Below are positions 10,704 through 20,058 of a stretch of 26,356 nt of DNA, piece after piece. Source of the DNA: Chara braunii (lineage: Eukaryota > Streptophyta > Charophyceae > Charales > Characeae); contig BFEA01000023.1 of assembly GCA_003427395.1 (NCBI GenBank), forward strand, positions 4,324,894 through 4,351,249, read 5' to 3'. The notes below the pieces were generated by a model. The model did no database searches, was not told the origin of the DNA, and saw only the letters and a program-made list of their open reading frames with translations. A program made the translations under genes and the position numbers. Position 1 is the stretch's first letter, and each line of letters opens with the position of its first letter.

Positions 10704-11288
10704 ATGGATGTTGAGATTCCCTTCTACGTCACAGATCGCAAGAGTCTGAGGCATCAACGGTTCCGGGAATATTGGGAACAGGAGCGTGCCTATCAAGCCG
10801 CGCGACCCCTGTCCCGCCTCCCCAAGTTCCCCTTCCACACAGGAACGGAGCGCGTATGTGAATGGGATATTGAACGGGTCTTAAACGCGATTCCCTTCCC
10901 ACCCCGATTTCCCCACTCGCACGCACGACACGTCATCACCGAACCAGGAATCGCCATCATCGAGACCAATTATCCTCCCCACTGCCTCGTAATCCCCTTT
11001 CACTGACTAACAGCGGTCACTTGGTGCGCGATCGGCCCCTACTGGCCACGGACCCCATGCTCGGAGTGTTAGCAAAATCGTATTTATCGCGCGGCGAGAT
11101 TCGTCCGCCGGTCCCGAATTGAGGCGGACCAGCGATCGCACAGTCTCCGACTGAGACCAGCCTCATCAGACTCCGAAGTTTGCTATGAGCGACGCCAATG
11201 GCTAACCAGCCAGCGCGACACTCGTAGGGTCCCGAAGGTCCATCAGATCCGAGACCGACCACGACGCCGATGCTCACACCAATGGTAA
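10704..11288 (+). pseudogene. LTR-encoded conserved protein, 3' LTR copy of element 1
   Basis: The ATG at 10704 opens a frame (MDVEIPFYVTDRKSL...) that runs to TAA 11286, with TGA at 11004 and TAG at 11070 in frame. The 5' LTR copy has sense codons at both places (TGT, CAA). Its translation matches element 2's LTR frame along most of its length: ERVCEW / TRVCE, IIETNYPPHCLVIPF / IIDTHFPPYSILLPF, CSEC / CTEC, RLRPASSDS / RLRPSTSDS, QRDTRRVPK / RRDTRSVPK. About 194 codons. Basic, with Arg-rich C-terminus and a Cys pair. The fold and function are not recognised. Being in an LTR, it exists twice per element and is read in the same direction as gag. Confidence 0.68.
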
Positions 11289-11541
11289 CCTTGTGTCCTT
11301 ACGCTCCTGCTACCAACGCAACTCGCACTACCATCTTGCTCAATTTTCCTTGAACTGGCCACACGGAGATCCCAGTTTCGACCAGGGACTCCACTACAAT
11401 TTCCTAAAATCCTTGGCACACCCCTCTTTCGCACTTTCGGGCCCCCATCCCACTGCGATCAGGAAGTCGCGTTGGGCATGAGGTTGGGCGTCACAGCAAT
11501 GAGGCATATCCACGCTCGGGTGTACAGGTGGTTTAGAGGTC

Positions 11542-12380
11542 ATGCATAAAAGAGGACGCGAGGCCATTGGACTCACTATTGGCCCTGAGATGACAGTTAT
11601 GGCACAACTGCTAGTATTTGCCGATACTCATCAAACTAGGGGGCTGTGGAGCCTTACAAACTATTACGGAAAGGGTGGCTCCCTAAGAATTCCAAATTAG
11701 AGTTTGTGGAGTGCATGCCTTAGTGTCTGAAAGGTGGGGGGGGGATGACAAACCTTGAGAAGCTATTTCATGTAGAGGAACTTTGAGACACTCTTTGGGT
11801 AGAAGATTAGTACAAGAATAGTAACAGCTATTGGGGCCATCACCCGGCTTCGGTTGAGCACATTTCAAAACAGCATCTTGAAAAATGGGCGTGACACTCT
11901 CGAGGGGCAAAGTGGGGGGTCTCAGTCCGGGGGCTATCTGAGGACAAAGTCCAAGAAAGGTGAGTGTGAGATGCATCAAGAAATATAAGGTGAGCATAGC
12001 ACTTCAGCAAGGGAGAGAAAACATTGAGACAAGGACCTAATATTAAGGAAGCAGATTGGGTTGTAGGATTTCGACCGGATGATCAGCAGGTGATTGGTCA
12101 GGTGGTTCACACTTTTCCTTATGAAGCCTTTGTGAATATCTTCAAATCCACAAGGGACCTCCTCTTGGTGCAATCTCCTTCCAATACAGTCGAAGTCTTT
12201 CCCTTCACAAAACTTTACAGAATTAGAGTTCCTTATATCTCATCAATTAAGGGTTGGAAAACCTACCATCCTAAGACGCCTATCCCCGAACTTCCCTTTG
12301 ACCCAGTGGAATGGATATGGCAGACTTCAACGAAAGGGAAACCAAGTACTGCTCAAAAGTATTGCTCAAAATTCCCATAG
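11542..12380 (+). pseudogene. degenerate coding relic in the spacer, unrelated to the elements
   Basis: Protein-like stretches continue over about 840 bases with one frame change and several stops. First frame 11542-11700: MTVMAQLLVFADTHQ, RGLWSLTNYYGKGG. Second frame from 11694: LEFVECMP, NLEKLFHVEEL, YWGHHPASVEHISKQH. The same frame reopens at 12009-12380 with 118-plus residues without stop: EADWVVGFRPDDQQVIG, LYRIRVPYISSIKGW, PFDPVEWIW. The family is not recognised. It may be a former host gene, a processed copy or part of another transposon. An A-run at 12990 on the same strand (about 600 bases downstream) would fit a retrocopied 3' end. Confidence 0.5.
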
Positions 12381-13006
12381 TTTCTCAAAGCTTTGTGTCT
12401 CAATAATGTTTAATAGTGTTTTTTTATTTGGTTGTTTCATGATAGTCGACTTGACTGTGTACTACTTGTTTGTCTTTCCTATGTCGTAATCCTTGATGAT
12501 GACGATTTAATTTAGTGTCTTCTGATTGGGTGTATTACTCGTTCGTCAGTTCTATGGTGTAATTCTTGATATTCTTTCAAATGATGACAATCTGATTCAG
12601 TGTTTTATATTTGGTGGTTCCATATGATAACATGGTTTCTTGAAAACAATTTCTTAAGCTAATACGTGTCATACATCTTTGCTAAACGATTCTTAAACCG
12701 TGGTTTGGGAATCTGATTCGGAAATCCTTTATGGATATCTAAACCTAAATTTCATATAATTTCTCGTGAATTTTGCCATTTAGTAGCTTTCATTAATCAT
12801 TGATCTTATCTATGGTCTGGATTGTCTTCTTGATTTTTGATATTCGTAAGTCCAAAAATGGACATCTTAGATAGATTTCTTAAACCATTTTAAAAAACAA
12901 AAAGCTTAAACTCTAAAAGATGTTTCAGCAGATTTTGCAAATTCGTTTCTGATCTCCGATGCCTAAAAGCAGGCTTCTGAAGTATTTTTCAAAAAAAAAA
13001 AAAAAA
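12381..13006. other. AT-rich tract ending in oligo-A
   Basis: Base composition changes sharply to AT-rich, unlike the LTR elements on both sides. No ORF of note. It ends in an uninterrupted run of about 16 A at 12990-13006. It reads like a 3' untranslated region of the relic upstream, though this is inference. Confidence 0.45.
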
Positions 13007-13439
13007 CTACGTCTGCTAATCTCAATACCGTGCGATAAATTTTGATTCGGATTGGCTTTTTATGTTTGCTAATCTCAACCTCCTGGTCTTGAGGGGTATA
13101 ATTGTGGCTTGCTGTGTATATCTGTGGGGTCTTCCTTGAGGGTTGGAGCCTCCCCTTGTGAGGGTTTTACAAGGTGGGAGGTGTTATTCTTGGAGGGGGG
13201 AGGCGGTATTGGGGGATTGACACCTCTTAGCCAGACTGATTTAGGGTCGGATCAGTACTGGCGGGTGGGGAGAGAAGGCAAGGGGGTGGCTGCTTATAGC
13301 AGAGTGTTAGGATTTTATTTTTTGAGGAAAGGAATGACTTCGATGGCTACACAGTGAGCCGAAGGGAGGGGGGAAGCTGGAATTGAAGGAAGGAAGGCAG
13401 CAAGGGGATTTTCAACAGAAAAAGGTTGTTTGTTAGGGT
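13007..13439. other. unassigned G-rich spacer
   Basis: G-rich sequence with a short open frame at 13109-13357 (82 codons) that has no recognisable motif. No gene is supported. Confidence 0.35.
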
Positions 13440-14195
13440 AAGTAGGTTAGAAGGACGATGCTGGGACGACACAGGCCGGTGCTGGAGCCTCTGCTCTGTA
13501 ACCAAGGGGGAGCTTGAGGCTTGCGAAGTTATGCCGAGGGTGGAAGGCATAACCAGATCGCCCGACGTAGTTGGCGCCGGGGTATTGACCTTGTAACTTG
13601 CTTAGGGGCTCGCCGCTAAGGGAATTGTCGAGGGAGGAAGGCACTTCCTATCCGTCAGAGCTAGGTTGATCGGTACCGGGGAGGGTTATGGTGCCCTGTT
13701 ACCCTAGCAGAAGGGGTATGAGATCAAGTGAGTTCTGGTACGAGCAATAAAAGCCTGGACCGACGCCCCATCTGTTGGAAAGAGGAATCTAGGATAGTAG
13801 CCAGTTTTAGTCTCCCCCCCCTCCCCCTCTTATATTTTTCTAAAGTTTTTCGAATGTTCCAAAAAGAGTTGGGTGCTTAGTGGTCCTAAGAATGTTTTTT
13901 AGGACTCTGGGATCCCTACTAACTCGTCTTAGGTGGCTTCAATGTTGTTATACTCAGTGATCTGCGGTTGTTCGATGCCAGAACGACGCCGACCGACGCT
14001 GGGGTGTTGCCCTGTAACCTGCGATGCAGGAGCGTGAGGTCTGGTAGAGAGATCTGGGGATGTCTTGGGGTGGGCTTTCCACGGGACAACCAAGGGTTGT
14101 TGCCGAGACGACGCTGGTCGGAGCTGGGGTGAGTTGCGTTGCCCTATAACCCAGCAAAAAGTGGGGGTGTGAGACCTAGAAGAGATCGACAGGGA
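13440..14195. repeat. degenerate repeat array, about 100-120 base units
   Basis: A core resembling gacgNcgNtNgtcggNgctggggtg followed by ttgccctgtaacc recurs at about 13455, 13565, 13665, 13981 and 14105, each time with a G-rich tail (gggNgtgNgaNNt). Spacing is about 100-125 bases for the close copies. Read on the - strand, the units give repeated GYRA(T/E) and PAP(T/A)(S/C)VV words, for example near 13447-13500 and 14090-14157. The units are strongly diverged. Confidence 0.6.
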
Positions 14196-15121
14196 GTAGG
14201 ACAGTTTTGGAGAACGTTGGAAGGATTTGTGTGGGATTTCGAGGTTTTTGGAACAATCGTAGGACCTCTGTGGCCTATTCTCATGCTTCTTGAACGACGG
14301 TATGTGACGAACTACTTCCCGAAACCGTGCTATCTTTCGTACCCCGTTGGTTTGAATCTTTCTTGTATCATACCGACCCTACAAGCACCCCGTTTGTTTT
14401 CTTGAATTCAGGCGCCGCGTTTTGGGCCCCCCCCATCTCCCGGAAGCTTTTGTGATTCTTCGGTTCTGCTGTTTCTTTTGCAATTCGGAAAATGCATAGG
14501 AATTTATGCGCGCCTTAGCGAACGCACTGGGAATTGGGCCCGGCGGTTGGGAATTACGAGATAAGCGGAACTTCGACGTGTCCTTTTTGTGAGTGAATGT
14601 TCTCGGTCGCGTTGGGAAAAACTCTCAGAATTTTGTAAGGATACGAATAAGCATAGGACTTTCCTTTACCGCGTCGTCCTTTTCGCGCGCGGATATGGTG
14701 ATTTCAATTTTGAATTGGTTTAGGACATAGGCAAGCTGTAACTGTTTCGGTGCCTTTTTCTTTTTCCTTTTGTTGACGGCGCCACGGATACGAGCTTCCT
14801 TCTCTCTCCCCCCCCCCGCTCTGTTTCCCACATCGTTCTCTCCCGCGCTCTTTCCTCCTCCTCCCCCGCCCCCCCTTTTTTCATCCTCCCTTCTTGCAAT
14901 TGTTTTCCCTCTCTCTCTCTCCCGCTCTGATTGATTGCGCGCCCATTTCCCTTTCTTGATCATCTGAATCTTGGACCCATCTTGCGCTACCTCTCGCGCC
15001 CTTTTTCCTTTCGCCTTCCGAACGTGAATCGGAAGCCCGGTCGATCCTTCGATTACTCTCGCCCACCAATCAGACGCGTGGTACGATAGGATCTGCCTAT
15101 TGCGCGACGAATCTGATTGGC

Positions 15122-15875
15122 NNNNNNNNNNNNNNNNNNNNNNNNNNNNNNNNNNNNNNNNNNNNNNNNNNNNNNNNNNNNNNNNNNNNNNNNNNNNNNN
15201 NNNNNNNNNNNNNNNNNNNNNNNNNNNNNNNNNNNNNNNNNNNNNNNNNNNNNNNNNNNNNNNNNNNNNNNNNNNNNNNNNNNNNNNNNNNNNNNNNNNN
15301 NNNNNNNNNNNNNNNNNNNNNNNNNNNNNNNNNNNNNNNNNNNNNNNNNNNNNNNNNNNNNNNNNNNNNNNNNNNNNNNNNNNNNNNNNNNNNNNNNNNN
15401 NNNNNNNNNNNNNNNNNNNNNNNNNNNNNNNNNNNNNNNNNNNNNNNNNNNNNNNNNNNNNNNNNNNNNNNNNNNNNNNNNNNNNNNNNNNNNNNNNNNN
15501 NNNNNNNNNNNNNNNNNNNNNNNNNNNNNNNNNNNNNNNNNNNNNNNNNNNNNNNNNNNNNNNNNNNNNNNNNNNNNNNNNNNNNNNNNNNNNNNNNNNN
15601 NNNNNNNNNNNNNNNNNNNNNNNNNNNNNNNNNNNNNNNNNNNNNNNNNNNNNNNNNNNNNNNNNNNNNNNNNNNNNNNNNNNNNNNNNNNNNNNNNNNN
15701 NNNNNNNNNNNNNNNNNNNNNNNNNNNNNNNNNNNNNNNNNNNNNNNNNNNNNNNNNNNNNNNNNNNNNNNNNNNNNNNNNNNNNNNNNNNNNNNNNNNN
15801 NNNNNNNNNNNNNNNNNNNNNNNNNNNNNNNNNNNNNNNNNNNNNNNNNNNNNNNNNNNNNNNNNNNNNNNNNNN
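15122..15875. other. assembly gap (754 N)
   Basis: A run of N inside the 5' LTR, bordered on the right directly by a CT microsatellite. Apparent long open frames across it are artefacts. The gap probably reflects the repeat, and its size may be nominal. Confidence 0.98.

Positions 15876-15918
<43 letters not shown>
15876..15918. repeat. CT dinucleotide microsatellite
   Basis: About 21 CT units at the right edge of the gap. Its full length is unknown because it runs into the N stretch. Confidence 0.97.
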
Positions 15919-15921
<3 letters not shown>

Positions 15922-16501
15922 ATCTTTGAATGGCGACGTGTCTCGATGCTTGTCCCTCTCATGAATGAGATTGAATTTGCGTGCTCTCCTATGTGAAATA
16001 ACTTCTTCCGAAACTCTTCCATTAGTTTCCTGGGTAATCCCCGGATGTCAAGGAATTGATCCCTTTGTCTTGTGAACGGTGGATGCGTGTGTACAATTCC
16101 CTCGGTTGATTTCCGACCGGTGCACCCCTGTCATTTTTGCACCTTCCACAGTGAATGTATGTATGGAGATGCTTGCCTTTTTGTATTGATTAGACGGCGC
16201 ACTCGGCGGGATTTTGTTCGAGAATGCAAGAGTGTTTAGATCTGTAGTTCTGAATGCACTGCGCATGCCATCTGCCTTATGCTGCACGACATCTGCAACC
16301 GATCTTTAGGGCGGCCTCGAGAAACAAGGTGCCTGGGATCAAAGCCGCGGTGGCTTACTAAACCTGAGTCGCGGGTCGGTCCCTCAGTTACATGCATGAT
16401 CAAGCTGATGAGTGCTTTCTCTCTCTCTCGTGTCGAAAAGACTTGATTGGTGGTTGTGTGAGTGTTTTTCCTTGATGACGTCTCGGGATTTTTGCAATTG
16501 A
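15919..16501. other. LTR interior without supported gene
   Basis: LTR sequence between the CT run and the conserved LTR ORF. Only short frames occur. A reverse-strand frame at 16236-16631 is the shadow of the LTR protein region. No tRNA or other RNA gene could be supported. Confidence 0.4.
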
Positions 16502-17044
16502 TTGACGTGGACTGACAAACGCCCTTCGATCGGGCGTCAGCCTCCCGTATCTCCCGTATCGACGCGACCTTTTCCTTACGAGGAGGAAAGGACACGTGTA
16601 TGCGAGTAGGACGTACGAGAAGCTGTCGCACGGATCAGCGGACGTTATTACTTCCCTCTGGGAAATCGTTGTTCAAGGTTCGTAGAGGCTGGGTCTGTCA
16701 TTATTGATACGCACTTTCCACCTTACTCGATATTGTTGCCATTTAACGAGTTGATCGTCATCCCGTGGACGGCAATAGAACCCCACTGGCCTTGCACTCT
16801 ATGCACCGAGTGCCAGCGCTTTGAGCGCTACGAATCCAAGGGTTTCCACTACCGCGTACAGAATGAAGACGAACACCGGGAAAGAGCCACACGACTGAGG
16901 CCCTCCACGTCAGACTCGAAACTAATTGGTGAACGACGTCGGGACTTAATACGAAGACGAGACACGCGAAGCGTGCCGAAACCCTTTCGCTCTAAACGAA
17001 GGGCCGTAGCACGGTGGGAAGTGCGGCAATACTTTTTGGATTGA
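16502..17044 (+). pseudogene. LTR-encoded conserved protein, element 2
   Basis: The frame is open from 16502 to TGA 17042 except for TAG at 16607-16609, where element 1 has TGG (RVCEW). Conserved stretches with element 1: TRVCE, IIDTHFPPYSILLPF, AIEPHWPCTLCTEC, RLRPSTSDS, RRDTRSVPK. There is a C-x2-C-x2-C cluster (CTLCTEC) and a strongly basic C-terminal third (ERRRDLIRRRDTR, RSKRRAVARW). A small Zn- or nucleic-acid-binding protein is possible, but this is inference and no family was recognised. No ATG was identified; the N-terminus seems shortened compared with element 1. It would be transcribed from within, or up to, the LTR in the gag direction. Confidence 0.65.
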
Positions 17045-17267
17045 ATTTGTATCTCTCTCCCCTTTCGCGCTGAACCCTCGCGCGCATTTTGCGACGTGCG
17101 AAAAACTGTCGACTTACTTCATCGGACCAACACGGGGGATTTCAGTTTCGTCTGTGTCCCCACACTCAATTTCCATAAATCCTTGGCACGCTCCATTTTG
17201 CTGTTTTTCTAGGCCCCTTTGCCGCACCACTAGCACTCCGAACGGAAGACAGCACAGGGCGTGAGGT

Positions 17268-17286
17268 TGGTATCGGAGCCGACACG
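17268..17286 (+). other. primer binding site, element 2
   Basis: TGGTATCGGAGCCGACACG follows the LTR end. Twelve of the first 13 bases match the plant initiator tRNA-Met site TGGTATCAGAGCC. The following bases GACACGTG are shared with element 1. Confidence 0.87.
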
Positions 17287-17397
17287 TGTCGGTTCTGATG
17301 ATAGTAAGTCAAACTGGCGAGAGTTAGGAGAAGCCCTCAACTAGCTCGAAGAGACCGCCCAGTGACCAGGTCTCGATCTGGTGCGGTTGTACCCGCT

Positions 17398-18309
17398 ATG
17401 CCAATGGAAGACGGTAATAGGGTGATGGTTAGCATCCCTGCCCCCTTCCCCTTCTTCCCTAACCATACCCACCCTGAAGCTTGGGCGGAAGCCGTCGAAG
17501 CTCAAGGATACAACGCGGGTGATCTTCCCTGTGTTCTTACCTTGCTACTTTGTAATACGGTGCATGACTGGTTTAGAAAGCACACGTGGGTAGATTGGAA
17601 TACTTTCAAACAAGCGTTCTTGGCCCAGTGAAGATGCCGCCTGGTAGGTACTAAAAAATCATCCGCAAGGACCAGGGGAATTATTCTCTGATTTCGTGGA
17701 TCGATTTCAAACCACGTTGGATAAATCTGGGCGAGATGAGAAATCCGCTCGAGATCTGTTAATCTATCATCTACGAAGTCCGACGTTGAAAGGGAAGTTA
17801 CAGAAAAAGGTTCCCCTGAAAACTCATCAGTTGTCGGCTATCATCGCTAAAGCCCTCGAGTTAGACCTGGCCGATATAAAGAAATATATCAGTCAGGGAG
17901 ACAAAGACATCACGGATACGATACAGGATGTAGCAGCTAAAAGACGATCGTGGTTACGGGCGGTAGAACGGTTTTATCCCCATGATCTCCCCGACGGGAC
18001 CGCCTCTGATATCCCGTTAGCCTCGTCGTCCTTGCCCCCAACGAATCCACAGGTATCGGCAGTTAAAAGCAGAGTCCCCAACGACTCTCCCTCTCAGGCC
18101 GTAACAAACTTACATCTTGCACAAATGATCCATATGGCCACCACCAAGCAGTCAGAATGGATGAGCAACCTGGTTCAAATGCTGGCAGCTCACATAGAGC
18201 GGATGGAACAGATAATGAGCAGACTAATTAAGCCCAACTCGGCCCCTGCTCGACCTGCCCCTACGTCATTTCCCTACCTGGGTACGCCCCACAGTTCCCT
18301 CACCTAGCT
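17398..18309 (+). pseudogene. gag: gag capsid region, element 2, broken
   Basis: ATG at 17398 (MPMEDGNRVM; the frame is open further upstream) starts a Gag domain aligned with element 1: AWAEAVEAQGYNAGDL and VHDWFRKHTWVDWNTFKQAFL. The frame meets TGA at 17629. Coding resumes in the next frame, with TAG at 17645, as NHPQGPGELFSDFVDRF and RDLLIYHLRSPTLKGKL, and runs to TAG 18305. A second frameshift near 18280 leads into the zinc-knuckle/protease frame. The C-terminal part has an amphipathic stretch (SNLVQMLAAHIERMEQIM). The product would be the capsid. Two frameshifts make this the most damaged part of element 2. Confidence 0.86.
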
Positions 18310-19323
18310 AATCCAGCAGGAAAGGTCGAGTGTTTTAACTGCAAACAGCCCGGACATTTTGACCGGCACTGTCCGCAGCCGAAACGTAATCAGCCCCCAC
18401 TAGCCGCGGCCCTTGTAGCTCTGAACCAAGGACGAGTGGCCGCACTGATGGACACGGCCCAAGGAGGGGAACTTGTTGCATATGAGCAACCCTCCCCCTC
18501 AACGGCTGTTGCTTCAACCTCAGGAGCTTCTTCCTCCTCCGACGCTGCTGATGTGGTCGATCCACTCGAGTATCTCCATCTCGCCGGCATAGTCGGAGCG
18601 ATCCGATCGGCCCATGATGATCTTGAATGGGTCGATCGCAAATCTAGTCCCGGCCCACAGTTCCGGATGGGAGAAATTGATGTGTTACGAGCGCTCAAGC
18701 AGCTGGATATTTGTATTCCGATCCCGGTGGGGCATTTGCTCACCATCTCCGAAGCTGCAAACGATAGACTCTTGCATCATTGCCAGAAAAATCAAAAGCG
18801 CTTCACGTACCAGCGAGTACAGCGAATGTTGAAGAAGAAGGAAGGAGACGAGGAGGTTGCGCCGCCTGAACCTGAAACAGGTGAACCCGAAGCAGCACGA
18901 GTAGCTGCGATTTCATTGGTAGAGAAGGATCACTTCGTACGAGCTCGACCAGTGTTGTGGAAAATCGCTGAGTGTGATTGTGAAGTTTGGGGCAAACCGT
19001 TTAACGCCCTTATCGATACTGGGTCTTTCGCAGTGGCCATATCTTTAGACACAGTAAGAAAGACAGGACGACTCGGATCCATTCTTCCTCAATCTGGCAA
19101 AGACAATTATGTCTCTGCCGACGAGGAAGCGATGAATATCGTGGGTATTCTTGAGAATGTGGTTGTGAAGGTCGGACGAGTACACGTCCTTGTTAACGCA
19201 CTAGTAATAGATGTGCGCTCCTATTCTGTGTTGTTAGGATTACCTTGGGCGATGGCGGTAGATGCTCGTCTGCATTTCGACTCCAAGCAACTGGTGCTCA
19301 CGCAAACTGGGGGAAAGCCTTAG
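18280..19323 (+). pseudogene. CCHC zinc knuckle and aspartic protease, element 2
   Basis: The frame begins GYAPQFPHLANPAGKVE and has a classic knuckle CFNCKQPGHFDRHC at 18331-18372. A Ser/Ala-rich spacer follows, then the conserved block GEIDVLRALKQLDICIPIPVG, then the retropepsin part: PFNALIDTGSFAVAIS with DTG at 19015-19023, and YSVLLGLPWAMAVDARL. TAG at 19321-19323 stands where element 1 has a Tyr codon. The same frame stays open afterwards, so Gag C-terminus, PR and RT were one polyprotein. The knuckle binds element RNA and the protease matures the precursor. Confidence 0.88.
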
Positions 19324-20058
19324 ACTGTCCCTTTGCGGATTTCCTTCCGGATGGTAAAACGAACTCCTAACCCTGCCCAAATAGGGATGAATCAAGGCCT
19401 CGATCTTGAGGAACCTTCTTCCTCGGACCTCAGTAGCGGAATCGGGGAACAAGTGTATGAAGAAGAAATGCCTAGTGAGGATGAATGGAAGCACTTGGTC
19501 GAACTTTTCGAGCACGAAATCCCCGAAGAGTTTCAAGTGTGCCCCAGAGCCGCCCGAAGCTTCCACGTGGATTCGGAAGACGGCCCGCTCGCGCCTCTAA
19601 AAACCCGGATCGGTCCTTCAACCCTCCTCGGGGAACCCATCCTGCAAGTATCTGACCTAGCAGATGATTTGGAACCCCCTCGCACCTTGTACGAGGGAGC
19701 ATTTTCCTTACGAGCACGCTACCAACAGACAGAACAATATGTGGATGTTTCTGTTTTCCCACCAAGATCTTTGCTAACGATGGGAGCAACCATCGCTTCA
19801 ATTAAACACGAGGCCGAAGCACCGGTAGGCGACGTATCCGATCTGATGCAGGAAATGGCGGATCTAACAGGACTAACTGTGGAAAAGACATTGGCCGGTT
19901 CAGAGACTGATGTCGAAGCCAAGGAAACCGAAATGATCAGCCCTGCTGAGTCACAGATGATTGCGACTGTCTTCTCTGTTCGCACCAGTAGTTCCGTTTT
20001 TTCCAGTGTCCATGAGCGGCGGGAAAAGCCGGCTGATTGGGTCGACATATCTCTTTAG
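19324..20058 (+). pseudogene. PR-RT linker of the polyprotein, element 2
   Basis: 245 codons in the same frame as PR and RT, bounded by TAG at 19321 and TAG at 20056. It is rich in acidic residues and contains two blocks shared with element 1: EPILQVSDLADDLEPPRTLYE (element 1: EPLVQVSRMIDFVEPPRTLYE) and QMIATVFSVRTSSSVFS. No catalytic motif is seen. It probably serves as a spacer or partner of RT. The presence of the same blocks in both elements shows it is a regular part of this lineage's Pol. Confidence 0.7.

Larger units (their letters stand above)
1371..11484 (+). mobile_element. element 1: degenerate Ty3/gypsy LTR retrotransposon
   Basis: Order on the + strand: partial 5' LTR (1371-2011), PBS (2012), gag with CCHC knuckle, aspartic protease, RT, RNase H, PHD-integrase, ORF3, ORF4, 3' LTR (8958-11484). 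Integrase after RT-RNase H is the Ty3/gypsy (Metaviridae) order. The coding part is broken by at least six frameshifts and many in-frame stops, so the copy is dead. The two LTRs differ at roughly one site in ten over the 640 bases that can be compared (estimated by eye). That makes it older than element 2. The left part of the 5' LTR is missing or replaced at 1371. ORF5 and ORF6, present in element 2, are absent. Confidence 0.93.
8958..11484 (+). repeat. element 1 3' LTR (complete, about 2.5 kb)
   Basis: Begins TGTGAGGAAC, like element 2's LTRs (TGTGACGAAC), after the shared block TTGGAACCCCCTGSGCGTCA. Ends gcatgaggt, aligned with 2011. The last 640 bases match the 5' LTR. It contains T-rich tracts (9240-9380), a TATA-like site at 9746, a short GA run at 10016-10032 and protein-coding frames (10312-10530, 10704-11288). 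The word gcgccttagcgagcgc near 9145 also occurs in element 2's LTR near 14507; the rest of the 5' half is largely diverged. An LTR of this length is long for the superfamily. Confidence 0.87.
14303..17267 (+). repeat. element 2 5' LTR (about 3 kb, includes gap)
   Basis: Starts TGTGAC, aligned with 25785, and ends gcgtgaggt just before the PBS. Its 3' end shares ttcagtttcg and aatccttggcac-type words with element 1's LTR end. It contains pyrimidine-rich tracts (14750-14940), an assembly gap, a CT microsatellite and the conserved LTR protein frame (16502-17044). True length is uncertain because of the gap. Confidence 0.87.

Noticed and set aside
13109-13357. 82-codon frame in the G-rich spacer
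   Set aside because: Low-complexity, Gly-rich, no conserved counterpart and no recognisable motif.
15100-16022. Very long open frames on both strands across the N stretch
   Set aside because: They are made of undefined residues over the assembly gap plus a CT repeat, so they carry no coding evidence.
16306-16400. Possible tRNA-like segment in the LTR (ggatcaaagccgcggtgg...)
   Set aside because: No acceptor stem, D arm and T arm pairing could be assembled on either strand.
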